In this document: one piece after another, positions 10,040 to 22,419 of the stretch
How the letters are laid out: every line of letters begins with the position of its first letter
How positions within the stretch are numbered: position 1 is the first letter of the stretch
NCBI GenBank assembly: GCA_964036045.1
Contig: OZ038390.1
Location: 41,982,525-42,046,524, forward strand
Direction: 5' to 3'
Length of the DNA stretch: 64,000 nt
DNA from: Eutreptiella sp. 'Long Island Sound 2002'
Taxonomy: Eukaryota > Euglenozoa > Euglenophyceae > Eutreptiales > Eutreptiaceae
The notes under the pieces: generated by a model
Databases searched by the model: none
What the model saw: the letters and a program-made list of their open reading frames with translations, nothing else
Told to the model about the DNA's origin: nothing
Position numbers and translations under genes: made by a program

Positions 10040-13000
10040 GCCAAGAAACAGGCACAAGCCCCATTGATGCAGCCCTAGAAGCAACTGGTTCACACTTATT
10101 GGCAATCCATGATACGGTGGCATTTCGTGCTCTATGCGTGTGTGCTACAAACAGGGTGTTGTAAGTCCCTGGGTGGCATGGATCTCTTGGGGGGGTTTTA
10201 TAAGTGTGGGGGGGTTATTTGGTCATGCCTCCCAGAACTAGAGAAAGTAGGGTGCACGGGGTGACACAGTGAGCACGGTGTGCAGCCTTTGGATATTTAC
10301 ACAGCTTTCACACCCTAGACAGCAAGGACCCCAAAGCAACATGGACATATGAAAAATAGCAAGCAAATGGTTATCTCATCGTGTTTTAATGGCCCGCCCA
10401 TAGTGTCTGCAGTCCAAAGTCTTGCAGGACATTAAAAATGGCAAAAAAAAATGAATGAGACACATAAATACACACGGTGTCACTAGGTGCAAGGACACGC
10501 AAACAACGCTCCACAAGACATCAACGACCACCTTTGCAATCTTGCCATTCATCATACTGCATGTGTTAGTGTTTTGCAGTGCAAGTGGGCCATCAGCCAA
10601 TACATGTCTTTGTCAACGAGCTTCAAAGACCGACTTTGCTGAGTTTGTGGAAAAGTGGAAACATCCAAATGTGCTGCATACAACCTCTATTTGTGTATTG
10701 GCTGCATGAGCGGCATGAGTGTGAGCGCGCTCGCGACATATGTGTGGCCAATTGAGTTTCGTCTACGCTTGTTTTCGTTAGTACAGCCCCATGATGCCTC
10801 TCAATCATACCAAGGGCGATGTTTATGGAGAAGATTGGGTGTACGATGTGCGATTTTTAGCTGGGTTCAGTGTTCAGTGATTTTGAAGTGGTCCTAAAAA
10901 GTCACCCCATAACTGCACACTCTAAGCAAACGCCACGGTTTGCATGAGTGTTGAAGTGTCCTCCGTATCACATTGCACTTGACACCAGCTTCTCCAATAT
11001 TTCCAGCAAACAGCCAGAACAAGTAAGGATTGCTGAGAAGGATGAGACTACCTCATGGCTAATGTGCTTGGGCCTTTTGCTTCTTCTGGTGCCTTTGCAT
11101 TCTTAACCTTTGCATTATTCTCCACCTTCACAACCACACGTCGCAACTAGGAGCCCAAATGCTGCCGTTGGACCCATCCCCAGCTAATTCTCTCCCTCAG
11201 GTGTACTTGCTCTTGCAGATTCCTTCCCATCATCCCGCCTCCTGTTGATGCTGATGTGATACGGCCACCGCTGTTCCAACCAACCAATAGACAACGGAGC
11301 AAAAGAAGCATTCACAACCGGCAGCCCTGCCAGAGTAGCATCACATGTGGGAGCTGCCCATCGTGGGTCAACATGTGAAATCACAGATTTCTGCCACAGC
11401 AGAGGAAGGGGGGTGGAGGGCAAAGGCCTTCTCCCTCAGCACCCTCGATCTGGACAGAAAGACAGGAGTGAGGGCATCAAGGGGGGTTTGACCATATTTA
11501 CGATGGTCGTCACCCTGTCACATTCATACAACTGGTACCAGGAAGGAGAGATGACTCCACGGGGGTATGGTTCTGCGGGGTGGGGGGGGGGGAGCTCATG
11601 AAGGCCCAGGCGGTCATGCGACAAGGTTGACGGGGAACAAAGCGCCCCCCGACCACTCAGGATACCCACTGCGATGCAGAACACAGCGTGAATTGCATGG
11701 GGCATAAATGGAGGTGTCTGGGAGGGAATGGGTACCCAGCCCAGCAAAAGGGCTGAAAACACCAGCATGGTCCAGAATGCCACCTATTGCAGGGGATCCA
11801 TTGGAGGAGGGCCATTCCAAGCAGAGATGGTGCGCACTCTGCACAACTTTTGAATTCGGCTTCCGAAAAATGGTCCCAAACAGCGACTCCTAATGGTACC
11901 AAAGCGAAGCTCCAAAATGTATCACTGGGGCAGCCATAAAGGCAGGAACTGGTCCAGCATACACCACGCAAGCCGCTAGTACATATCCTTCGGGGTTGGG
12001 GCTCATGAAGATTTTTGGTACATCTGCGAGGGTCATTATCAATTTTTTTAATATTCAAACCAGAATGCGCTATTGGCTGTCTCACAACAGCATAACAAAC
12101 AAAAATGGAACACGACCTCTCCACCCGATCGGTACCCAGATTTTGAACCGACCAAACCAGTTCCCCGCTTACAATGGCGTGCACAAGGCTGTCGCTCAGA
12201 CGGTAGGGGTAGGAGAGAGCAATGGTCGGTCTGATGGACTGAATGTCTCCTCCTTAGACAATTTCAGCCGTTAATCCATTAATGCACCTCATGCCGAACA
12301 ATTGTGCCCCCTTCTTGGTTGGGGTGATCCACTAGAATTCTTGTACACCGGTGTGCACTGCAGTGCAGACGACGTGGGGGGGGGGGAGGGTTGAAGCGAT
12401 GATTGGTGCTCTGGACCTCACGAGCTCACCCCCAACCCCACCACAGACCTTATCTTTCTCGCTAATGACTGTGAGTCACGGAACAAGGGTTCGCAGTCGA
12501 AGAAAAGAAGGAGATCGTTGAAGACAACTTGCTGCCTGTGCCTTGGTCTAACCTTTTGAAAACTTTAGACGTGTGGTGCAGGGTTGCTGGTGGCAAAACG
12601 CAAAACTCGAACCCCAGCTCAACCACATATTCCGTGGTTCCAAAAAGGTAACGAAAACAGCAGCTGGTGCTGTTCAGACAGGGCGCTGTGTGGGGAGGGG
12701 GAGGGAGGAGGGGGGGGGGGGGTCTTGGTAGTGCGCGGTGTGATGGGGCTGGTGGACATCAGAAGTGAGTAGAGACAGACGCTATTGCTATCCATCCACT
12801 TGGGCCAGCCCTTGCGAGCTGCCACAACAGGTTGTGGAGGAGCCATCCCAGGCTCTCAAACAATCCTGTCGGATGGTGTTGGTGCATTGCCACCCTCCAT
12901 CATGTTGCGGAGTCGAAGCCGAGCCTTCGGGGCCCGTTTTACAGAGATGGGGGAGGGGCCGTTGTGCAGGTTAGGGTTAGCAGACTAGTGCCCCACTACC

Positions 13001-14262
13001 CCAATGCCCGGGTGGGCGTGGCTCAGCCCTGCTGAACGGCGGACCAGTGTCCCGCAGCGACGGAAGGATTAGTGCCGGTGCCGACCACCTGGTGGCAGGT
13101 GTACACACGGGTTTCATGATAACACAGAGCCCCAAGATAAGATGCAGAAATAACAGCCTTTGATGTTCGCAACAAATCCGGCAACTTGCAGCAGACGTTT
13201 GCAGCAAATGCGGCGGCCTCCGGGAGGGCAAAGGTCGATGCGTACACAAACAGCAACACTGACGCCAGGATTCATGGTCATGTTGCTTGCATCGGCATTG
13301 GGCTTCGTCTTCAGCCAATTTTGGCCACCTCCAGCGGCCGCCAGCAGAGGAGTGTAGTCACTTCCGCAGCCTCCGGTAGGTCTGCGATGCCATGGCCAGT
13401 TCCGCATGGTGTTCATCATTGTGCCGGTCCGGCGAAGGCTGGCCACAAGTTTCCGCGGTTGCCGGTTCACAACTTGGTTTGAAGGCGGCTCGGCGAGCGG
13501 GAGTTTTGACCTCCACACACAATGGTCAGAGGCAAAATTTAATACGACAAAGTGGGTGGGTGGGGGGGTTGCAGCCTTGATTATGAAAACGAAAACAACT
13601 GGAGATTGGACCGGATTCCCCTCGTCCTTATCACCGTCATGGCGGCCCTGTGCTGGGAAACGTGATGCAGCTCGACAGAATTCAAATCAACATCGCAAAC
13701 CGCATGCCCCTCCACCCCTGTCTATCGAGCCATCAGACGCAATCCCGCACGAACCATTCAAGCTTCCATTTTGGGCTATGAAGTGCACACAGATGGAGCA
13801 AAATGATGGATCGCATTTTTCACCAAAGTGGCCTTTGTACCTCTAGACAGTTGCACCATCATTTAAGTGGCCATGTTGAGCTTTGGTTCTTTTCAATACA
13901 TCCTTACTATCTCTAATCAGGTCAAAAAGTGTGCATTGTGTGGGGTCCCCATGCACCGCAACGGACAACCTGAAGCGCTTGGTGAACTCATGGACCGCAA
14001 GGGATGCACAAGAGGGTGGTGAACGTATGCGGTGCCCGTTTGGATCGCAATTTGGTATCTCAATCTGTCTGAATGAACAGTGCGGACCACGGTTCTGGAT
14101 GAATGCCTTGGACCCCATGTTTCATCTCAACACTTCTCGACCACTTTTTCGCCCGGCGTTTTGAAGGCGATTGCTGCAATGTTGGGTCTTCAGAATCCCC
14201 CCCCATCAGAAGGTCGACGGTCTTGGACGGATTGACGGGGGCTGATGGGCTGATGTCCCTCG

Positions 14263-14265
<3 letters not shown>
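10040..14265. other. No confidently supported gene
   Basis: Short frames exist, such as a plus-strand segment at 10791-10881 with GDVYGEDWVYDVRFLAGF and a minus-strand segment at 13846-14000 with SVAVHGDPTQCTLFDLI. Both look protein-like but have no family match or consistent splice structure. G runs lie at about 11580, 12378 and 12711. A double GGGTTAG motif sits at about 12972. Confidence 0.35.

Positions 14266-14335
<70 letters not shown>
14266..14335. repeat. (GA)n microsatellite
   Basis: About 70 bp of uninterrupted GA dinucleotides. The Arg-Glu and Leu-Ser open frames through it are repeat artefacts. A similar tract in opposite orientation lies at 61254-61336. Confidence 0.97.
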
Positions 14336-14336
<1 letters not shown>

Positions 14337-14900
14337 AATAAAGGACAGGCCCGCAGGCGTATGTCTGGCGACATTCAGACACAATGCCAGACTGTAGGCC
14401 TGAGCTTCAGACATACGGTCTACCATACAAAAAGCAGCCCGAAGGACCGACTCCCTACCTTGACACACGGCCCGACGGTGTGTGAGGGATGTGCCTGCAG
14501 TCGGCACCTGGTCACTGCGATTAGTCCCGTGTCAGGGCCTGTGTCTCATTCGGTCCCATGTCAGGGCCACTGCCTTGCATTAGTGCATTGCCGAAGCTAC
14601 TGCCTGGCAGAGAGGAGGAAAGAAACACAAGGCTGGATTAGTGCCGTGGACTGGAAGCGTCGACTTCCTTCGCAGGATCTCAGGTGAATGGCGGGGGTGC
14701 ACCACATCTACAATACAGTGAGCTTCGCTGCTGCGTGTTGTGCAAGCGCCTGCGCAGTGTATGTGCCCCTCCCGCATTCTGAAATTGAAGGAAAATTAGA
14801 GTTAACAAAGAACAGTCTGACATTCAGAAGAAGCAGCGGTCAACCGCCACACCAAAATAAAAGACAACCTTCGGTTCCGACCTGAGCCTCGGAGCTCTCA

Positions 14901-16064
14901 CTAAAGGCTCATCAGCAAATCAAACACATAGAAGGCAACCGCATGATTGACGCAGGCCCTTAGCAGTTTCGAATCCAATCCCTCCCAAAACACCCCCAGG
15001 CCCTGCGTTTCGTACAGCCGCATGGCCGTGCGAGTCATGCTGGGCCTTTCGCTCTCCATCCCACTCAAAGTGTTCTGCATCTCCGTTTTGACGACGTCGA
15101 TGGGGTAGACCGGCAGCCAAGAGGCCATGCCCGCCAGGCCTCCGCAGAAGAGTGGGCCTAGGCTGGCCATGGGCTCACTGATGACAATCGATTGCCACTG
15201 AACCAACAGGAGGCCGTAGACCACGAAGTACAGGCCATAGGACGGGATTTCTCTGGCCAACGTCGCGCTCAAGCCCCGGAACATCAGCCCCTGCAGCCCG
15301 TCGCTCTCTTTAAGTTGCCTCAAGGCCTGGAGCTCGTTGCTGTTGCCCACGCTGCCCGCCTGCATGACCACTTTGATCCGTTCGACGGGGTTGACAAAGA
15401 AGGAGGTGAACAGCCCGGCGAACATGGCGCTGGCGATCAGCTGCCACACTGTGGGGGAGACCCCCCCTGAGAGCTCTGTGAGGGCCCAGTCGTTGCTGGC
15501 GAAGGCCACGGCTTTGACAACGGCCTGTCCGAGCATCGCCCCCGTGACCCCCTGGTAGAACCCGCTGATGCCTTCGTCCTCCAGCACGTAGCAGAACATG
15601 CCGAACAAGCCGCGCGAGGCTTCCCCTCGCGCCGCCAGGGCCTGGGACTTGGTTTTGATGGAATCGAAAGGGTAGGCCACACCGACCCCGATCGCCCCGG
15701 CAATCGAGCCCGCCACCAGAGGGCGAATGGTTGGCAGGACGAGCCAAATGAAGATGGAGAACAGGGTGGCGGCGGCGGCCAACAGCACCCCCAGAATAGG
15801 GAGACGATCCTCGGCCTCCTCGCCCCCTCGGTCCACTTCGAGGTTGGCGTTCTGCTGTACCTTTAGGGCATACGGAGGCAATTTCGATCGTCGGGGAACG
15901 GCATAGGGTTTAGGTGGAGCAAGGGGCCTTTGATGTCGAGGCAATGCGGCGGGGGTTTTCAATGCTTTTGGAACCTCCGCCTGGACGCCGCGTGGTCGCG
16001 CCAGCGTGTGACTGCAGAAGGTCAGCAGGAGCAGGATCAAACACATGAAACGCGGTGGAGGCAT
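14901..16064 (-). CDS. Mitochondrial carrier family protein, probably plastid-targeted
   Basis: An intron-free gene of 387 codons from the ATG at 16064. The open frame reaches 16223, but its first codon there is GTG. Three tandem carrier repeats are visible, each with the signature: PFDSIKTK at about 132, PVERIKVVMQ at 226 and PIDVVKTEMQ at 321. Each is followed by the family's G-x-x-x-F-x-x-G loop (GISGFYQG, GLMFRG, GVFWEG), and there are six membrane segments. Such carriers exchange small metabolites across organelle inner membranes; the substrate cannot be read here, though the spacing resembles S-adenosylmethionine-type carriers. Residues 1-22 form a signal peptide (CLILLLLTFCSHTLA), followed by about 60 residues rich in Pro, Arg and Lys and then an extra hydrophobic segment near 88-111. 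That leader fits entry into a complex plastid. A mitochondrial location is the alternative. Confidence 0.85.
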   Translation of the reverse strand: MPPPRFMCLILLLLTFCSHTLARPRGVQAEVPKALKTPAALPRHQRPLAPPKPYAVPRRSKLPPYALKVQQNANLEVDRGGEEAEDRLPILGVLLAAAATLFSIFIWLVLPTIRPLVAGSIAGAIGVGVAYPFDSIKTKSQALAARGEASRGLFGMFCYVLEDEGISGFYQGVTGAMLGQAVVKAVAFASNDWALTELSGGVSPTVWQLIASAMFAGLFTSFFVNPVERIKVVMQAGSVGNSNELQALRQLKESDGLQGLMFRGLSATLAREIPSYGLYFVVYGLLLVQWQSIVISEPMASLGPLFCGGLAGMASWLPVYPIDVVKTEMQNTLSGMESERPSMTRTAMRLYETQGLGVFWEGLDSKLLRACVNHAVAFYVFDLLMSL

Positions 16065-17074
16065 CACTTGCAAGGCACCGACAGCCCCGATGGTTACACA
16101 AAGGCCTGAAAGCGAAGAGGCAGATTGGAAGCGGGGACAATGCGGCATACACATGCACGTGAGGGTGCCCCTGCCTTTGTCATTAGGTCGCTGCTGCCAC
16201 AGAGCACGGACGGAACATTCCACGCTTGACTGAACCTGGGCGTCTGGCCTGCATGTCCAGTTTACCTAAAGCTGGGCAATATCCCTGGGTGTCCACTTTA
16301 CCCTGAACTGAATATCTGGCCTGCAATGTCCATTGTGCCCCAGGTTCTCGCCTGCGCGGCTCTTTTACGCAAAAGGGGACCGCCTGCCCAGTTTGCCCCA
16401 AGATACATCGAGCCTGTGCATCCCAAATTAGACATCAACTTCTGTGTCTAGGTTGCCTCAACTGGACATCTCGCCGTGTCTCCACGTTGGACTCGAAATC
16501 TATCCCCCGCCCCTGCCAGGTCCCTGCTTTTTGTGCATGGTGCCTAATTCCCTGTGACTTAATTTTGTGAGGCCTCACATTCCGACAAGCAGAGTTTTGG
16601 AACAACTGGATTTGTCACTCCACATTGGTTAAATACAATCGGACAAACTACAACCCATCAAAATATTGGATTGTGCGGTATCACATTTCAAACCTCAAAC
16701 CTGCGGTTCCGCTTGCATGCAACAGTTTTCCACACCCCTAGGGGAACATGGCCAAATGGATGGGATCCCCAGGGACTAACCAAGAAACGCACGGCATGGA
16801 TAAAGACATGCACAAAGCAAGGGCATAGGACACGCACAATGAACATGAAAGCGCATGTTGTGGTGTGTGTTCCCCTCTACTGGGGGGGGGGGTGTTTGCC
16901 AAGAGCGCACCTGGCGCGCTACTTTTGTGTTAACTATCCCGACTTTAACCCTGGATTTACCAAAGGAGCCCCCCAAGCTGACCAGAGTGGACCGCAAAGG
17001 TTCCCGACAAAGCACGCAGCATAAGTCGAAATAGCTGAATTTAATATCAATGTGCGTCACTCATGTATTGGCTA

Positions 17075-18967
17075 ATAAACAGTTTGTTCCCAACAAGTGT
17101 GGGCATCGGAACATTCCTCACAATAGTGCTCCTGGCACTCACCACAACCTGTGATGGTGGAGCGCTTGTGACAACACAAGGCACACACACCTGCCTCGTC
17201 CTCTCCCTCATCTTGCATGGAGTTGCTTTTATCTGTCCAAACATGAGGTAGGGCATGGTCCTATGGTCCATAAAGAGGGTGACAGACCCGCCTCCGAATG
17301 CAAAATTGCGTGCAATATAACAAAACATGCACGGACTGGTGCAACTCAATAGGGTCCACGCCAACGTTCCTAACCAAACTCTGATGCCACAAATGAGCAA
17401 ACAGCTGCTCAATGTGTGCCCTATACCACCCATGCACATCATTATACAACTGTTGCTAGGCTGTCACAATTTCATTCTTTCTACCAATAAATGGCACAAT
17501 GACATCAATCCGGCCTTTTTCAGCACCGTCATCGCCCCCATCCTCAAATCAAAACATCTCCAGATGTCCTGTGGGCCAAAGGGCAAATCCATACAATGTT
17601 GCCCACCATATCAACGGCAACCGTTACCTTGCAAACATGGGTCACATACTTAGGATTCCACAAGTCAACATATGCGACCAATGGAACCGATGGGCATGGA
17701 GTCCGTGAATGTGTCATAAAGAATGGAAAATGGGGACAATGGTTGAAAGGATTCAACCTGCTAGCCCAGCGAATTTCTTGTGCAACACGGTTAAGATATT
17801 TGCGGACACGGGCACGCTTTGACGCAAGCTGCTTGTGAACACCCTTTGGTGCTTGACATGAAAGCACCGCTATTTGCGGGTGGGGTGTGTTTCATTCAAA
17901 AAACAAATGAAACAATGCCTCCCGGTCAAGAAGCCAAGGATGGCCATATTTCATCCAAAAGGGGCCCACATTTTTCAAGGGTTAGTTGCGTAGGTGCTGC
18001 TAACTTAGAAAACCTTAAATTGATCCATCAAAGCACCTTCTTTTGGATGTGGTCCATGTACTGTTGCACGGGTGTGGCATGTGGAGCACCACTACAAGCA
18101 GTATCTTGGACTTCCTCAAGCGGTGCGCACCGCTAGCCTTGAACGCCCCCTTAGACTCTTTCAGCTTTGTGCTTGCTACTGCTTGAAAATTGCGACGGTA
18201 CGCCACCCAATTTGGGTGTTGATCAGCCCAAAGCGTGGTCAGAAGACCATAGCAGCCTGATTGAACGGCCTACAAGCCTTTGAGCCATTCTTAGCCCATT
18301 GGACATCCAACGGTGGCAATGGCAACATCTTTGCGAGTTGTCAAATTTCTTTGTCCCTTGCACGAGCCTTTGCTGACGTTTGCGAAGCACACTTTCCTGG
18401 TTGTACGTCATCATCAAACAAGGGAGCTGGGGAGGGGGCGTGACTCCGGGATGGGGAGTGTGAAGACGGTCCTGTTGGGGGGGAACCATGAACGGGGCTT
18501 CCGTTATCCTTGCCCCCCGGGGGGTGGTGGGGGTGGTCCAAAGGGAGTTCCGGAGGGACTTCCGCCGGGACGTCCATTGCACGAATCGATGGGGATGGTG
18601 GCGGAGACTCCAAACCAGGGGGGTTGAAAAAGACTTCCGCAGGGGCTTCCATTAATGGTGATGGTGGTGGAGACTCGAAACAGGGGATCACCAGGGGGAC
18701 GGAGTCCATGGGGCATTGATGATTGATGACCTGGACACCATCTTGATGATACTCCAACTCCGCATGCCCATTGTGCAAAAGCGCAATCACCTTTGCAGGT
18801 ACCCGAAGCTGAGTTGACATAGTGTAGAACACCTTGTCCCCGATGCTCAACTCCATTACAAAGAGGTCCAAGGACGCAAGGGGCAAAAACTGATTCTCTG
18901 CAGCGGACAAGCCGAATGTATCACCATGTACCAAGCTCAACGTGCCGGTTTCACAATACACATGCAT
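17075..18967 (-). pseudogene. Decayed DDE transposon (transposase with C-terminal zinc-like cluster)
   Basis: In minus-strand order: 18967-18341 encodes a small beta-type domain (GDKVFYTMSTQLRVPAKVIA) and a long Pro/Ser linker. 17867-17547 carries the catalytic start (VAYVDLWNPKYVTHVCKV, then SGDVLI). 17540-17460 is in another frame. 17449-17264 holds YNDVHGWYRAHIEQLFAHLW and QFCIRRRVCHPLYGP. 17260-17075 holds a Cys/His cluster (CALCCHK, CGECQEHYCEEC). Transposases of this kind cut and paste DNA with a DDE/D triad. The copy is dead. Stops replace expected Trp codons at 17544 (TGA) and 17261 (TAG), with others near 17465 and 18341, and there is at least one frameshift. The stops fit C-to-T decay. 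Terminal repeats were not located. Confidence 0.8.
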
Positions 18968-18969
18968 AC

Positions 18970-21100
18970 AACTTCAAAGTTCCGGTCCCCTATCGACCAT
19001 GAAACGGCATTCCAACATCTCTGCACTACATCACTTACCCATAGAGCGTTGGGTTTGGCGTTTTCACTCACGCCCCGGGGACATCCCGGCCGTTCCCGTA
19101 GAAAGGGAGGCAGCCGGGGAGTCCTCCCCAAGATTTTCAACGTATTTGTGTCACAAAAGAGGATGTCCGTCCTCCACAGGATCTTGAGAAAGCGATGTGA
19201 GCCCGGTAGTTACATAACCCCTGCCGTCTGAGGGGTTGGGTCATGGCTGGCAGTAGCCCCCCTGGGAGAAATCAATATGGCTACATAACCCACACAAAAA
19301 GCGTGGATTAGGGCTCCGTATCAAAGGTGGCCCCACAACATGCCCGGTGCACTAACACTCCCCCAATGAGAAACCGGCAATGCGTGCCACTTTTTCCGGC
19401 GGGAATACTTGACGTCAAGAGCTAGACTTGCTCAACAGGGGCCACAAGAATGGACTTGCCTGCCACAAGTTTGGCTTGTTTGCCACTTTGGCTGCATTCC
19501 ATACGGCGTTGGGCAGCACATTTGACTTATTAGGCATGGGGTTTGGCAGCTAGTTTTGCAGGGGCTAACCCTAACATTGCGGCTTCATGCACCCGTGATC
19601 CCTACCGCAAGTGGCTAGGAATCTGAGTGAGCCACCTTTTGAGACGGGCGCCTAGCAATAATATGTTCTTATTTGAGGCTAGCGTGTGGCATTTCCGGTT
19701 GATTTGGCACCATTGCCGGTGGAGGTGTTCATGCCTTGTGCTGGAGCCTTTGTGCCCTGAGTTTTTTCCTACAGGTTTTTGCTTCGCTGCATGCGTCGGT
19801 GGTTGTCCGTGTGGGTACCGTATGTTCTTCATTGTTTATCAGTTTATCTGATTACCAAATTATGCACATATTTGTGGTGCAAGGGGCTGTCTTTGTTTTT
19901 CGAAGAAACTCGTGAGGGGAATCCTCGATTTGGATTTTGATTACTATGCCGGTCCTTACACTGGTCGGAGGGCATATTGGGTTGATTTTGTGCGCTTGAC
20001 TTGATGTCACGCCAAATGGCGTGAGGCGCCATCCCACGTGCATTGTGTGAAAGCCACTACATATATACATCAAAAGTCATTTACATATCTGCATTGTCCA
20101 TACGTCTGTGTGATATAGCCTAAATGCAAGGTGCAAATCCACTACAAACTGTCCAACAAGGTTCAAGAAATTTGTGCAATCTACGATGTGTATACAATCA
20201 ACATACATTAGGTTGACATTGTCCAACACCGTGTAACTCCAAACCCAAAGTCAAACGTGCACCTTGTTCTTGGACGATTCGGCCCACAATGGCTAGTAAC
20301 CCTTTGCAAGCGTTTTTGATTCGTGCACCCCCCCCCCCCACGAGGCATCCCTCTTGCACCACATCTGCTAGCACCAGCGCACTTCAACAACTTCCACACA
20401 CGTTTCATAAACCAAAGCCGTTGACATGGTGGCAATCAAGCACCCACTGCAGAAACACAACATCGTGGGACAACTTGCCCCGTATGCAACTGTGTGTGTA
20501 GGGTCTAGGCACCATGTGTTTTCTAACCCTCATGAGACACACACATTGTATTGCAAGTTGCACCAACCGTTAAAGCTGCTGTAGCAGATGGCAAGCCCAA
20601 GACTTCTGGGGCCGACTCATGGTGTGGATGGTAGATCAAGGTTTGGGATTCCCTAGGAGATGCCTAACACTGAAGACATATTGAACGGATACACACAACA
20701 TATTGGACCCGGGCAGACACATAGTGTGACGCTTTTGGTCAATGATAATCCATGCTTCAATTTTTGGCCAGGAAAATAGAAGGTTGCTGTCTCTTGGGGG
20801 CCCTTAACCCCCCCCCCCAATGCAAGCATGTTTGCTACACAGGAAAATGCACAACAGTACATACGTGCCTATGACTCGGCCCCCACACACACGAGCATTT
20901 GGTAAGATGCGGTATGCGCTCTAAGCTTACCGGAATAAACTGGACATGGTCTTTGGCGGATATAGTGGCTCAGCAGATGTACCGGCTCGGCAGACAAGCG
21001 GCCGCGGGGACGGCCGAATGTCCGGCACTAGTAATGGTAACCACGCCCCCAAACCGAATGGTAACCCAACCGCAACTGCAACCGCAACTGTAACCCTAAC
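18970..21100. other. Non-coding stretch
   Basis: No supported gene on either strand. Features seen are a C10 run near 20331, a CTAACCCTAAC motif near 19564 and a C10 run near 20809. GC content drops around 19.6-20.9 kb, and open frames there are short. Confidence 0.4.
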
Positions 21101-21119
21101 CCTAGCTAGAAATCCTCGC

Positions 21120-21470
21120 TTCAGCTTGCTTCGCTCAACGTGGGGCCAGCCCCTGCACCCCCCTTAAATAACAAGACTCCTACGGTGGCCATAGACTGCC
21201 TTGTGTGTGCATGCGGTGGCCATAGACTGCCTTGTGTGTGCACCGCCTTGTGTGTGGACCGCCAAACCACCCCTTGCTCCGGCTCGCTTTGCTCTGACGC
21301 GGGGGCCAGCCCCCGCACCCCCCTTCAATAACAAGACTCGTGCGGTGGCCACATACCACCTTGTGTGTGCACCGCCTTGTGTGTGCACCACCTTGTGTAT
21401 GCACCACCTTGTGTGTGGACCGCCAAAGCACCCCTTGCTTCGGCTCGCTTCCCTCACCCTAACCCTGTAA
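21120..21470 (+). repeat. 160-bp tandem repeat, two units plus a partial
   Basis: Units start near 21170 and 21330 with AATAACAAGACTC, then GGTGGCCA and short CTTGTGTGTGCACCGC monomers, and close with TTGC(T/T)(C/T)CGGCTCGCTT and GGGGCCAGCCCC. The core matches the 99-bp repeats at 55.6-56.1 kb. A CCCTAACCCT motif lies at each edge (about 21090 and 21457). Confidence 0.8.
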
Positions 21471-21599
21471 ATAAGAGGTGTTGGTTGTATGCGGGGGACG
21501 GGGGTGTTACCGGGTGTTGCCGGAATGACCCGGACAGTCAGCCCGCTGGCCATCGAGCTGGTATGTCCGCCGAGCCAGTACGTCCGCCGAACCCTGTCT

Positions 21600-22410
21600 A
21601 GTTTATTCTGTCAAGCCTGTGCTCTATTAAATCCTAGTAAAATTTAGCAAGACCTAGTTGGATTTTTTTTAAATTTTTTGTTAAAAAATGCACTAGATTT
21701 ACTAGGTTCCACTAGAAAACACATTTCTTTAAAAAGAGGTGAGGGGGCCGGGGGGCTGGCGTGGTAGGTGCTACTTGTATTTGAGGGCATGACGTCCCGG
21801 CTCAATTCCCGGCCGCGCATCCATGCGGCGCCGCACCAAGGAAAAACCATGAGGCACATGTATGCTTTAGCATAGATATTTGTGAAACACACGATTGTTG
21901 ATGAGGTCCTGTTTTCTTCTCTGCGAATAGGTTGCGCAACCTCTGGGTTATCCCAACACCACCTAGCTGCTGGAGGCCTTTTGGGGGGGCTCAAGCCATG
22001 ATAAGCTGCCGGAGCTTGCTCATCAGAAGGCATCCGAGAAATCTCTCGGAATCAAGGATCAGAGCTGTCGAGTGCTACGAATGTCCCACAAGACGGCATG
22101 GTAACAGACATCACACGTAGTGAGGATAAGCTGCATCTGATACCAGGAAATGCAGTGAACTGCCACGCCCGAAGGCATCCCATTGTGCTACCAGAGCACA
22201 AGACAAACCGCAAGGCTGAGTAAATAGCAGCGGTGTGCACATAAAAACAAAAACCATTTTTGTATTAGGTTCGCAAACCTAGTCAAAACAAAAACTTGTT
22301 TTACTTGGTTCTGGTTACCTACTAAAACCTAATTAAACTTAGTAAACGTAGTAAAAACTGAAACCTGGTAAATGTTTTTCAAAAAAATCTTTTACCAGGT
22401 TTTACTAGAG
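21600..22410. mobile_element. Candidate non-autonomous element with CTAG-rich AT ends
   Basis: Both ends of this 0.8-kb interval are AT-rich and filled with variants of CTAGTAAAAC and ACCTAGT. The right end has a perfect 12-bp hairpin, AAACCTGGTAAA with TTTACCAGGTTT, around 22360-22402. The middle (about 21750-22200) is GC-richer and includes a tRNA-like stretch (GTGGTAGGTGCTAC, then GGCTCAATTCC). The end-to-end inverted match is only approximate, so the boundaries are tentative. Confidence 0.35.
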
Positions 22411-22419
22411 ACCCGTGAC

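Noticed and set aside
21088-21465. CCCTAACCCT motifs suggesting telomeric DNA
   Set aside because: Only two hexamers occur at each site (also at 12972 and 19564); too short to be an interstitial telomere array.
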